The translations under genes and the position numbers were made by a program. A stretch of DNA of 64,000 bases from CAVQCT01 sp964520865 (lineage in GTDB: Bacteria > Zixibacteria > MSB-5A5 > GN15 > FEB-12): positions 1 to 64,000 of the forward strand of contig CAZFOY010000012.1 in the NCBI GenBank assembly GCA_964520865.1. The letters are read 5' to 3'. Positions 30,244 through 38,561 of this stretch are shown in pieces. Under the pieces are notes generated by a model, which saw only the letters and a list, made by a program, of their open reading frames with translations, did no database searches and had not been told where the DNA came from. Within the stretch, counting starts at the first letter, position 1. Every line of letters begins with the position of its first letter.

Positions 30244-32499
30244 TTGAAAAAGTGTCCAAATTGCAAAGCCGAACAAGTCTCGGACAACGCCACTTCTTGC
30301 GCCTACTGCGGGTACAGTTTTGACTCCAGGGCAGCATTCAGCGGTGATACTCCGGCAGACGATGACGACCTCGATTTTGTTGTTTATGAAGCGAATGAAG
30401 AGAAACGGGATTTCGTGGGTGAGGACCACTCGACCGGTTCGCCGCCGAAAGACGACGATCTGGGGATAGAAACGACCGCCAACCTGATGGAGCAGGAAGC
30501 GGCTCACAACGGTGATACCGGCGGATTTCACTCGTTGAATGATCAGTCGGCCAATACGCCGATCGGACAATCCGAACCGCCCCCTCCCCCACCCGCTTAC
30601 GACGACCACCAAATGGCGTCATCCAATCCCGAACCCGAACCGAGTGCACCGGCCGGACCGCAACCGTCAGACTCCGGCGGTATCAGACGTCTCTCGGACG
30701 AAGAACTCAAGACGATCGAACGCAATCTCTACGGCTCCAAATCGTACGTCAGCGACAAAGAGAAGAACGTACTTATCAATAAGCTCGAAGATATCGAGCC
30801 GGTTCCGTTCGGCAACGCGCCGATCGTTCCTCCCAAAAAGGCTGCTGCAGAAGCTGCTTCGGACACCGCGGCTTCGCATCAGCCGATTGACCACCAGCCT
30901 GCACCTCAACCGATCGATCCGCACCATACGGCCGATTCAGCCCCTTCGAGTGACCTTCCCTCTCCACAAATGGCCAAACGAGGCAAAGGGATCGCCTACT
31001 TCTATAAGAACTATATCGAACTCAAAGGCGCAGGCGAGTTATGCGCGGACGATGAAATTGTGGTGAACAACCGGGAATTCATCCTGCGGCCCAAAAAAAT
31101 CAAACGCGGTTATCTCATGGGAAGCGCCATTGGCGCGTTCGTGATCCTTCTGGCGGTCGCCGCATCCTTCTTCATTAAGGACACCTCAGGCTACGGTGAA
31201 GTGGTTGGCGTTGTACTCGGCAGCAACGACTCTCCTTTCATCCAGGGGGCCACGATCCGATTTCCCGAGCTGGGGATGAGTGTCCAGTCGAACGAACAGG
31301 GGTTCTTCAAAGCCGATCACGTTCCGGCCGGATCGCACAAGATAGAGTACATCGTCGGAAATGACATCCTTAAGGTCGATTACGCCACCGTCGCGAGTAA
31401 TGAAATCAGCACCGTCTCCCTGCGTCCCGCCAATAACCAGGAAGCGGAGACGACAACATCGACGACACCACCCCGTACCGTCGCCAGCAAGCCCGTTCAA
31501 CAACAGCCGGAAGTAGCACGATCGTATCAGCCGCCTTCTCCCCCTCCCGCCAAAGAGAACAAACCGTCGCAGACTGCTCGTACCAAAACAAAGAAGTCGA
31601 CCGCTACTTCTTCCAGGAGCAGCTACGGTGATGTTACCCTTGCGGCCAATATCGATGGGGCAAAGTTCGAAGTGGACGGTAGTGTGATGGGTGCCGGGAA
31701 TCTGAACTACAAGCGAATCAAACCGGGAGTGCACGACTACGAAGTCTCTCTCGAAGGATATCATCCGATCAAAGGCTCGTTCAGCCTCGCCGCCGGCGAG
31801 AGCAAGACCCTCAAGGTCACGCTCAGCCCTATGAAAACCGCCGAAAAGAAAGCGACAATGAAGCAGGACGACTATTACTACTCCGGCGTGAACGCGCTCA
31901 AGAGTCAGGATTATGACGGCGCGATCAAGGATCTGACGCACTACATCAACGACAAACCGAGCAGTGCCGACGCCTTCTTCCATCGGGCTGAAGCTAACAA
32001 CGGTCTCCTCCGGGTTCAGAAAGCTCACGATGACTACGTGCACGCGGCAGAACTGTATCAGGTGAAAGGGAATTTCAACGAAGCTGTTACCGCGTACAAT
32101 CGTGCGATCGAGATCGACGGCAAGTCGATCACGGCCTACCTCGGTCGGGCTGCCGCCTACATGAACAAGGGCGAGGAGCTCGCGGCCATAGCCGACTACG
32201 ACAAAGTGATTTATCTGGACCGACGTAACTTCCAGGCCTATTTCGGGCTCGGCGAAGCACGCTACCGCGAAGGACAGTACAAGCAGGCAATCGAACAATT
32301 CAAAAACGCCCGCTCAGTCGACGAACGCAACGCTCTTGTCTATCAGTACCTGACGCTGTCATATCTCGCCGCCGATGACTACAAGAACGTCAAAAAGAGC
32401 TACGAGAAGTTCATGGAGTATGCCTCGAAAGAGCAAAAGGGACGGTTCGCCGATAACAGCAAGTACGAGACAGTCAAGAAAATAGTGGATATGCGTTAG
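30244..32499 (+). CDS. Zinc-ribbon membrane protein with PEGA domain and TPR repeats
   Basis: The start is TTG at 30244, chosen for the AGGGAGTG 6 bases before it. The 751-residue protein begins with a zinc ribbon (CPNCKAEQ, then CAYCGYSF). A Pro-rich linker follows to about residue 240. One membrane segment is near 293-313 (GSAIGAFVILLAVAASFF). Then come a carboxypeptidase-regulatory-like domain (320-390), another Pro/Thr linker, a PEGA domain (460-530: VEVDG-like, PGVHDYEVSLEGY) and five or more TPR units to the end. The layout suggests an envelope scaffold. The two-CW gene follows after 12 bases. Confidence 0.88.
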   Translation: MKKCPNCKAEQVSDNATSCAYCGYSFDSRAAFSGDTPADDDDLDFVVYEANEEKRDFVGEDHSTGSPPKDDDLGIETTANLMEQEAAHNGDTGGFHSLNDQSANTPIGQSEPPPPPPAYDDHQMASSNPEPEPSAPAGPQPSDSGGIRRLSDEELKTIERNLYGSKSYVSDKEKNVLINKLEDIEPVPFGNAPIVPPKKAAAEAASDTAASHQPIDHQPAPQPIDPHHTADSAPSSDLPSPQMAKRGKGIAYFYKNYIELKGAGELCADDEIVVNNREFILRPKKIKRGYLMGSAIGAFVILLAVAASFFIKDTSGYGEVVGVVLGSNDSPFIQGATIRFPELGMSVQSNEQGFFKADHVPAGSHKIEYIVGNDILKVDYATVASNEISTVSLRPANNQEAETTTSTTPPRTVASKPVQQQPEVARSYQPPSPPPAKENKPSQTARTKTKKSTATSSRSSYGDVTLAANIDGAKFEVDGSVMGAGNLNYKRIKPGVHDYEVSLEGYHPIKGSFSLAAGESKTLKVTLSPMKTAEKKATMKQDDYYYSGVNALKSQDYDGAIKDLTHYINDKPSSADAFFHRAEANNGLLRVQKAHDDYVHAAELYQVKGNFNEAVTAYNRAIEIDGKSITAYLGRAAAYMNKGEELAAIADYDKVIYLDRRNFQAYFGLGEARYREGQYKQAIEQFKNARSVDERNALVYQYLTLSYLAADDYKNVKKSYEKFMEYASKEQKGRFADNSKYETVKKIVDMR

Positions 32500-32511
32500 G
32501 ATTCCGACACC

Positions 32512-32799
32512 ATGGTAAAACGCCTCAACTGCTGGGAATTCAAAAACTGCGGGCGCGAAAAAGACGGTCTGATGACTCCCATACTCGGAGAGTGTCCGGT
32601 CGCCAAAGCGATGAAATTCGATGGGCTCAACGACGGGATCGGCGCCGGCCGCGCCTGCTGGATGGTCCCGGATTCCGCCTGTGTGCGCGCGAGCGTCAAG
32701 GGACGCCCTCCGTGCCATTCCTGCGAATTCTACAAGCGGGTCGTCTTCGAGCAAGATCAGGAGATCTGCTTCAAGTTCACGTCCGCCAATAAAGCCTGA
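32512..32799 (+). CDS. Two-CW domain small cysteine-rich protein
   Basis: This 95-residue protein shows NCWEFKNCGRE at residues 6-16 and a second block GRACWMVPDSAC near 47-58, then CHSCEFYK. That is the two-CW signature, named for paired Cys-Trp motifs, with about eight cysteines that may bind metal. There is no signal peptide. It lies 12 bases after the zinc-ribbon/TPR gene and is probably co-transcribed. Its function is unknown. Confidence 0.82.
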   Translation: MVKRLNCWEFKNCGREKDGLMTPILGECPVAKAMKFDGLNDGIGAGRACWMVPDSACVRASVKGRPPCHSCEFYKRVVFEQDQEICFKFTSANKA

Positions 32800-32979
32800 T
32801 TTACACCTCCCGTCGCCCGACGGAGTGCCTTCACCCTTCTGAGACAAATCCCGACAAATTTCATCTTGCTACCTTGAGCGCCGAATCGGCCTTTTTGAGG
32901 TTGCCGACCGAACTTTTTGCCCGTATCATCGTCATTAGAACAAACACAGGAACGTCTTCGGACATATTTGGAGTCGACG

Positions 32980-34917
32980 ATGAAGCGATCAGGATTCGTA
33001 GCTATCACCCTCCTCTTTTTTTGTCTGCTAATTAGCATTGCCGCCTACTGTCAATCTTCACAGCCTCAGGAGAAAACGCTCCTGAACAAAGGCCAGTATA
33101 TTCCGAGCATCGCCACCTTTCTGCAGATAGGCGGAAACAGCATTGCCGGCTATAGCTGGGACGGAAGCAAAGTGTTCTTCGTCTCGAGCATGTCAGGCGC
33201 GGCGCAAGTGTATCGGATCAACAAGGAAGGATGGCCCTATCAGCTGAGCGCCTTCCCCGACGGCATTGACTTCTTCGTGCTCTCGCACAACGCCGATTTA
33301 GGTATTGTCGGGGCATCGGTCGGCGGCTCAGAGCAGTCACAGCTCTACCTGATGGACGCTATGACCGGGCGCGTGGTCCAGTTGACGAAATTCGACGGCG
33401 TTCAGATGGGCTCGGTCGCCTGGTCACCGGACAACAAATCGATTTACTATCGTTCGAACGAAGAGAACAAAAGAGATTTCTTCATTTATGAAATGAATAT
33501 TGCCGACGGATCTTTCAAGAAGGTCTTCGGCGAGGTCCCCGGATACAATGCAGTGGCCGACGTCTCCCAGGATGGCACCAGGCTCCTTGTCGTCAACTAC
33601 TCGTCCAACGTCAATTGCGACCTGTACATGATCGACTTGACTACCGGGAAATTCCAGAAGCTCAATGACGACGACAGCGACGTCATCTACGGCTCCCCCA
33701 CGTTGATGCCGGACAACAAGACAATCTGGCTGACATGCAATGGAAACGAAGACGGGATTTCGCGTCTCGCTACCATGACGGTCGGATCTCCGAAAGTCAA
33801 CTACGTTGACGATGGCTGGATCGATCCGAAGTGGGAGATCGACGGTCTCGGGTTCTCGCGCGATTACAAACGGATGGCGGCCACGGTCAACGAAGACGGC
33901 TACGTCAATCTCAAACTGCGCGAGGTGGACAGCAAGAAAGTGCTGAAGTCACCTCCGCTGGCCGGAATTCAGGGTGGCGGGATTTTCGATGAAAACGGAT
34001 CGTGCCTGACCTCTTTCACCGGCCCGACGAGAGCGCCGGACATCTGGAGATGGAATCCGACCACGGGCGAGTTCAAGCAGCTTACCTTCGCCACTTATGC
34101 CGGAATAAACCGGGACATCTTTACCGATCCGACGCTCGTTCATTATAAGAGCTTCGACGGACTCGAAATCCCCGCCTTTCTTTACCTTCCTCCTGACTAC
34201 AAGAAGGGCACTCCGATTCCGTTCATAGTCGATGCTCATGGCGGTCCGGAAGGTCAGTTCCAACCCGCTTTTCTGCGCAACTACCAGTACCTGATGCTGA
34301 ACGGATACGGCATTCTGGCGCCTAACCCGCGAGGATCTTCGGGATACGGGCTCAAATATCTCAATATGGACAACTACAAGCTGCGCAAGAACTCCCTCAA
34401 GGACTATAAGGCCGGCGTTGACTGGTTGATGTCAGAAGGATATACCGAAAAAGGGATGGTGGGAATCCGGGGCGGCTCCTACGGCGGCTATGTCGTTCTC
34501 GGAATGATAACTGAGTATCCGGATCTCTTCTCAGCGGCGGTCGACGAAGTAGGCATTGCCAACTTCAAGACGTTCCTGCGGAACACCGCTCCCTATCGCC
34601 GGGCGCTGCGTGAGTCAGAGTACGGACCGCTGTCCGACACCGCGTTTCTCGATGAGATCTCTCCGATCAACAAAGTGGATCTGATCAAGACCCCGCTGAT
34701 GGTAGTCCACGGTGAGAACGACCCGCGCGTTCCGGTTGGCGAAGCGCGGCAGATTATCGCCGGTATTCTCAACAACGGCGGGCAAGTTGATTCGCTGATT
34801 TTCCCCGACGAAGGTCACGGTGCGTCGAAACGCTCCAACATTGTTATGGAGTACGAGAAGCAGGTCAAGTTCTTCAATCACTATTTGAGGCAGGACCAGG
34901 CGAAGATGGATGACTGA
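32980..34917 (+). CDS. S9-family exported serine peptidase (prolyl oligopeptidase/DPP type)
   Basis: I chose the ATG at 32980 (645 residues) because a GGAG lies upstream and a signal peptide follows (MKRSGFVAITLLFF, cleavage near AYC-QSS). Residues 50-380 form a WD40-like propeller. Residues 395-640 form the alpha/beta hydrolase with Ser500 in GGSYGGY, Asp581 in ENDPRVP and His613 in DEGHGAS. It cleaves short peptides in the periplasm or outside. A terminator follows at 34951. Confidence 0.93.
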   Translation: MKRSGFVAITLLFFCLLISIAAYCQSSQPQEKTLLNKGQYIPSIATFLQIGGNSIAGYSWDGSKVFFVSSMSGAAQVYRINKEGWPYQLSAFPDGIDFFVLSHNADLGIVGASVGGSEQSQLYLMDAMTGRVVQLTKFDGVQMGSVAWSPDNKSIYYRSNEENKRDFFIYEMNIADGSFKKVFGEVPGYNAVADVSQDGTRLLVVNYSSNVNCDLYMIDLTTGKFQKLNDDDSDVIYGSPTLMPDNKTIWLTCNGNEDGISRLATMTVGSPKVNYVDDGWIDPKWEIDGLGFSRDYKRMAATVNEDGYVNLKLREVDSKKVLKSPPLAGIQGGGIFDENGSCLTSFTGPTRAPDIWRWNPTTGEFKQLTFATYAGINRDIFTDPTLVHYKSFDGLEIPAFLYLPPDYKKGTPIPFIVDAHGGPEGQFQPAFLRNYQYLMLNGYGILAPNPRGSSGYGLKYLNMDNYKLRKNSLKDYKAGVDWLMSEGYTEKGMVGIRGGSYGGYVVLGMITEYPDLFSAAVDEVGIANFKTFLRNTAPYRRALRESEYGPLSDTAFLDEISPINKVDLIKTPLMVVHGENDPRVPVGEARQIIAGILNNGGQVDSLIFPDEGHGASKRSNIVMEYEKQVKFFNHYLRQDQAKMDD

Positions 34918-34950
34918 GCTCTCATCAAGTGATCTTTAGATGTTCTAAAC

Positions 34951-34986
34951 GAGCCGGATTTTTTGGAGTCCGGCTCCTATTTTTTG
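34951..34986 (+). terminator. Terminator of the S9 peptidase gene
   Basis: GAGCCGGA pairs with TCCGGCTC across a 10-base T-rich loop, and CTATTTTTT follows. Confidence 0.85.
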
Positions 34987-34995
34987 CGGGAGAGC

Positions 34996-35409
34996 TTACT
35001 CCCCGATGATCTTCACGAGAACTCGTTTCCGTCTTTGACCGTCGAACTCAGCATAATAGACCTGTTGCCAGGGGCCAAAGTCAATCTTCCCCGCAGTGAC
35101 CGGCAACACTACCTGCGAACCGATCAGAAGGTTCTTCAAGTGAGCATCGCCGTTGTCTTCGCCGGTTCGATGATGCCGGTAATCTGGTCCTTTCGGCGCG
35201 AGCCGATCCGCCCACTCGTCGATGTCCGCTATAAGACCGTCCTCAGCATCGTTTACGTATACGCCTGCCGTAATGTGCATAGCCGACACGAGAATCAGCC
35301 CTTCGTTAATCCCACTTGCCTTCAGCATCTTTTCGATATCGTGGGTGATGTTTATGTACTCCCGGCGACGCTCGGTATTGAAGACCATATATTCCGTGTG
35401 ACTCTTCAT
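34996..35409 (-). CDS. YjbQ/UPF0047 family protein
   Basis: This 137-residue cytoplasmic protein matches the YjbQ (UPF0047) family over its full length: SAMHITAGVYVND near residue 43, HLKNLLIGSQVVLPV near 90 and GPWQQVYYAEFDG near 110. Members of the family show weak secondary thiamine-phosphate synthase activity, but the physiological role is unclear. It is on the minus strand, convergent with the S9 peptidase. Confidence 0.92.
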   Translation of the reverse strand: MKSHTEYMVFNTERRREYINITHDIEKMLKASGINEGLILVSAMHITAGVYVNDAEDGLIADIDEWADRLAPKGPDYRHHRTGEDNGDAHLKNLLIGSQVVLPVTAGKIDFGPWQQVYYAEFDGQRRKRVLVKIIGE

Positions 35410-35458
35410 TGCTGTACCTCGTCATTTTAATTTGGGATTGATGCGCTAACGCGCTTAT

Positions 35459-35493
35459 AAAAAATCCGGACATCTGATTGCCAGATGTCCGGA
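35459..35493 (-). terminator. Terminator of the SPOR lipoprotein gene
   Basis: A perfect 12-bp stem (TCCGGACATCTG with CAGATGTCCGGA) encloses a 5-base loop. On the minus strand it is followed by TTTTTTAT. It lies 24 bases after the stop of the gene at 35518. Confidence 0.92.
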
Positions 35494-35517
35494 GAGGTTT
35501 GTGGTGTTTGTCTCAAA

Positions 35518-35997
35518 CTAACTGCTGAATTCGTCGATCCATCCTTTGACGGAAAACCTGTCGGAGAGCTCGGTCTTAAGCTGCTTGGCTTCACTCAGTG
35601 TCTGGAACTGCCCGATGCGAATTCGATAATAGGTAGTACCGTCGATGTCAGTCTTGGTCACGTACGGCTCGTACCCGCGCTTCGTGTAGAGATCGATCAA
35701 CCGATGGGCATCGTCCTGACCGGTGGTGCTGGCGACTTGTACAGTGTATCCTTCACCCTGTGGCTGCCTGGGCATATACTGTGACGGCATTTCGTCGCTG
35801 GGGACGGCGCCGGCATTGGGCCGCATCCGGGTTGTATCCGGCATCATGGTCGCAACCGTATCCACAACCGTATCGGTAACTGTATCCCGCTGCATCATCT
35901 CATTCTGCAGCTTCTTAGCCTCTTGCTTCTTTTTCGAACAGCCGGCAAATGCCAGCAGGAGCAAAAGGAAAAGGAAAATATAACGTCGATCTCTCAT
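35518..35997 (-). CDS. SPOR-domain lipoprotein
   Basis: This 159-residue protein has a lipoprotein signal (LLLLLAFAGC, Cys20) and a low-complexity Lys/Thr/Val linker with repeated TDTV. A C-terminal SPOR domain follows (residues 82-155: YTVQVASTTGQDDA, then YYRIRIGQFQT). SPOR domains bind glycan strands lacking stem peptides, usually at division sites, so the protein probably sits at the septal envelope. It is monocistronic and divergent from the cystathionine beta-synthase-like gene. Confidence 0.9.
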   Translation of the reverse strand: MRDRRYIFLFLLLLLAFAGCSKKKQEAKKLQNEMMQRDTVTDTVVDTVATMMPDTTRMRPNAGAVPSDEMPSQYMPRQPQGEGYTVQVASTTGQDDAHRLIDLYTKRGYEPYVTKTDIDGTTYYRIRIGQFQTLSEAKQLKTELSDRFSVKGWIDEFSS

Positions 35998-36186
35998 CTC
36001 ACCTCCTGCCTAAGGTCCGACGCCGCGCGACGTGCGGTCCATTGCTCATCCTATCTTATTATAACCATTGCTATTAAAGAAGGTTGCCCGGACTTGTCAA
36101 ACTAAAAAAGCGGACCTTCGGACAAAATTAAATAGTTGTATTTCCGACCGGAATTGTATAACATCTGCAAACATTAAGGATGGATA

Positions 36187-37176
36187 ATGCGAGTACACGA
36201 ATCGATTCTTGATCTTATCGGTCACACCCCACTCGTAAGACTTCGCACCGGCCTGCCGAAGGACGGTCCGAAGGCGTACGTGAAACTGGAATTCTACAAT
36301 CCAACCGGGTCGGTAAAAGACCGGATGACCTTCTACATCATTAAGAAAGCGCTGAACGAAGGGGTCATTAAAGCGGGTGACACGGTTATCGACAATACTT
36401 CCGGTAATACCGGTTCAGCCCTGGCGATGATTGCTTCTCTGATGGGCCTGAAGGCTATTGTCACCACTCCCGTTAAGACGAGTCAGGAAAAGGTCGATCT
36501 GATCAAATCGTACGGTGCCGAAGTAATTGTCACCCCGGAGGTTGATCTGCACGATGACCCGGAGGGGTGCTTTATGGTGGCCCGCCGGATGGCAAAGGAA
36601 CACGGTTACTTCGATCTCAACCAGTACGATAGTCAGGACAACGTCGAGGCGCACTATGTCTCGACCGGTCCGGAAATCTGGGAAGATACCGAAGGAAAGC
36701 TTACCCACTTTGTCTGCGGGATTGGCACCGGCGGTACATTCTCCGGTACAGCCCGCTTTCTAAAGGAGCAGAATCCGAAAATACGAACCATTGCGGTCGA
36801 CCCGGAAGGTTCGATTTTTGCCGAATACATCAAGAGCAACAAACATGGCCAGCCGTACGCATACAAAGTCGAAGGAATCGGCTCGGACGTCGTGACCAAA
36901 GCTCTGCACCCGCACCTCGTGGATGACGTCATCACGGTATCCGACAAAGATTCATTCAACCGGGCGCGTCAGATTGCCCGTCGTGAGGGAATCTCAGGCG
37001 GTGGCTCCTCCGGTGCCGTTGCTTACGCAATCGAAAAAGTGGCCCACGATGTCGGTCCGGATGCAGTCATTGTCGGGATTTTTGCCGATGCCGGGATCCG
37101 ATACCTGAGCAAGTGTTATAATGACTCGTGGATGCGACAGCACGGCTATTTGCCCAAAAGCGAGGTGACTCAGTAA
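36187..37176 (+). CDS. Cystathionine beta-synthase/cysteine synthase-like PLP enzyme
   Basis: This 329-residue cytoplasmic enzyme has the fold type II PLP signature: NPTGSVKDRM with the PLP lysine at residue 43, SGNTGSAL near residue 77, GIGTGGTFSG near 181 and SGGGSSGAVAYA near 277. The C-terminal RYLSKCYNDSWMRQHGYL resembles cystathionine beta-synthase cores more than CysK, and the regulatory CBS domains are absent. It makes cystathionine or cysteine from serine derivatives. A DUF1573 gene follows after 2 bases, linking that CxC family to sulfur metabolism in this genome. Confidence 0.9.
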   Translation: MRVHESILDLIGHTPLVRLRTGLPKDGPKAYVKLEFYNPTGSVKDRMTFYIIKKALNEGVIKAGDTVIDNTSGNTGSALAMIASLMGLKAIVTTPVKTSQEKVDLIKSYGAEVIVTPEVDLHDDPEGCFMVARRMAKEHGYFDLNQYDSQDNVEAHYVSTGPEIWEDTEGKLTHFVCGIGTGGTFSGTARFLKEQNPKIRTIAVDPEGSIFAEYIKSNKHGQPYAYKVEGIGSDVVTKALHPHLVDDVITVSDKDSFNRARQIARREGISGGGSSGAVAYAIEKVAHDVGPDAVIVGIFADAGIRYLSKCYNDSWMRQHGYLPKSEVTQ

Positions 37177-37178
37177 CT

Positions 37179-37877
37179 ATGTTTCGACCGCTAAGGACCG
37201 GGCGCTTTGCCCTCGCCATCATCTTTCTTTTTGCCGTTCCCGGCAGCCTTTTCGCCCAAAAGATCATGCAATACAATGACCAGGTGTTTGATTTCGGACA
37301 CGTGGGGATAGAGTTTACCGTCCTTCATACGTTCAAGTACATCAACGAAACGGATAAGCCGATACACATTCTGGGCATGGATGTCCCGTGCGACTGCTCG
37401 AATGTCGTTGCCTCCGATACAGTAATCAATCCGGGAGATACGGTGTTCTTCAGGTTATCGATGGCAACTCGGAATCTCTACGGTCCGACCAATAAGTCGT
37501 TCAAGGTCAAAACTGACAATCCGGACGCTCCTGAAATTCAGTACTTTGATTTGTCGATAGTCGGTCAGTGGTTTAACGGCCTGAAACCGACTCCCCTGTC
37601 GCTCTTCTTCCTTCCGGGAAAGAAGTCGGAAATAGTATCGATCCCGAATTTCAACTACTCGAGTATCGAAGTAACCGACTATTTCCAGTACGATTCCACT
37701 TTCACGTTCAAGATCCTTAAGAAAGAGGCTGACAAAGGGGATAAAATTGAAATCGAGTTTGCCCCGGCCCCCGGCCTCACGAAAGGAACCTACTTATCCA
37801 ATTTGACATTGGAAATCACCAAGGGTGACGAAACTACGACAATTTTGACTATACCGATTAAGATAGTACGATATTAG
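37179..37877 (+). CDS. DUF1573-like exported protein (copy 4)
   Basis: I chose the ATG at 37179, 2 bases after the upstream stop, giving 232 residues with a signal peptide (cleavage near LFA-QKI). The DUF1573 plan is present: FDFGHVGIEFTVLHTFKY, then VPCDCSNVV with a CxC pair, INPGDTVFF and a second Ig-like half. It is distant from copies 1-3 and keeps both cysteines. Co-transcription with the PLP enzyme is likely. Confidence 0.85.
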   Translation: MFRPLRTGRFALAIIFLFAVPGSLFAQKIMQYNDQVFDFGHVGIEFTVLHTFKYINETDKPIHILGMDVPCDCSNVVASDTVINPGDTVFFRLSMATRNLYGPTNKSFKVKTDNPDAPEIQYFDLSIVGQWFNGLKPTPLSLFFLPGKKSEIVSIPNFNYSSIEVTDYFQYDSTFTFKILKKEADKGDKIEIEFAPAPGLTKGTYLSNLTLEITKGDETTTILTIPIKIVRY

Positions 37878-37912
37878 GCGCGAATAATAACCGTTTTCAC
37901 TGCATAAAGGCC

Positions 37913-37942
37913 TTGACTTTGAGGGAATGTTTGACATAAATT
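37913..37942 (+). promoter_or_regulatory. Candidate sigma70-type promoter
   Basis: TTGACT (37913-37918) and TAAATT (37937-37942) are separated by 18 bases. The site lies after the DUF1573 gene and directly before a structured stretch ending in a T-run, with no protein gene downstream on this strand. Confidence 0.45.
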
Positions 37943-37943
37943 A

Positions 37944-38042
37944 GGTGCTGTTGAGAAAAGAGTTCGAGGGTGACTCTCTGCTGTCCCTGGGTAGTTTCCT
38001 AGCCCCCTCTACCCAACCAGAGTAGCGCCCTCTTTTTTTTTT
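37944..38042 (+). ncRNA. Candidate small structured RNA or long terminator
   Basis: GGTGCTGTT can pair with AGTAGCGCC at the far end. Alternatively GAGGGTG plus ACTCT pair with AGAGT plus CGCCCTC. Inside, GGGTAG pairs with CTACCC. Ten T end the element. A promoter-like pair precedes it. It lacks the conserved SRP RNA apical motif and is too short for 6S RNA. It may be only the terminator of the two genes upstream. Confidence 0.4.
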
Positions 38043-38058
38043 GCATAGATTTTCAGGC

Positions 38059-38086
38059 AAAAAAAAACCCCGCCGAAGCGGGGCTT
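38059..38086 (-). terminator. Terminator of the ferredoxin gene
   Basis: On the minus strand CCCCGC TTCG GCGGGG forms a compact hairpin followed by eight or more T. It lies 18 bases after the ferredoxin stop. Confidence 0.93.
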
Positions 38087-38104
38087 ACTATAGAACAAAA
38101 CCTT

Positions 38105-38290
38105 TTAGGCTTTTTCAATACAATCAACCGGGCACACGGAGACGCACTGAGGGCCGTCGTCCTGATCCTCGCACTCATTACAAGTGTCCGGATTGATGAC
38201 GTAAATATCTCCCTCGGAGATCGACTCGGTCGGACATTCCGGAAGACAGAGTCCGCAAGCCGTGCACTCATCGGTTATTTTCATCGCCAT
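38105..38290 (-). CDS. 2[4Fe-4S] ferredoxin
   Basis: This 61-residue cytoplasmic electron carrier starts at ATG 38290, 8 bases after GGAGG. The first cluster motif is CTACGLCLPECP. The second is CNECEDQDDGPQCVSVCP, with the longer spacing of Allochromatium-type ferredoxins. The partner enzyme is not evident from the neighbours. The gene is monocistronic with its own terminator. Confidence 0.93.
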   Translation of the reverse strand: MAMKITDECTACGLCLPECPTESISEGDIYVINPDTCNECEDQDDGPQCVSVCPVDCIEKA

Positions 38291-38561
38291 CGAATATTAC
38301 CTCCAAGTTTCAAGGTTCAACGAATTGGTCGGTCGACAATATACGACATAAATACGTCGACACAAGACAAATAGTGGGCGAGGGGGCTCAAAATGTTTGC
38401 TTTTATTCCCAAACGGGCTAACAACTTACGCGAATTAATCTTTACCAAATCGTATGGTTTTCTTCGCGTGTCAGAGCCTCCCGTTCGATCCGCCCAACGG
38501 GCATCCTGCCACTACTGTCTTCTGCTGGTTATACACCTGAAACGAGTTCCGCCCGCAAATA

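Noticed and set aside
31186..32298. Long open frame of 370 codons on the minus strand
   Set aside because: It is antisense to the TPR region of the plus-strand gene at 30244, has no recognisable domain and reflects codon bias of the true gene.
37944..38042. SRP RNA or 6S RNA
   Set aside because: The conserved SRP apical motif (GGUCCGGAAGGAAGCAGCC-like) is absent on both strands, and the element is too short for 6S RNA.
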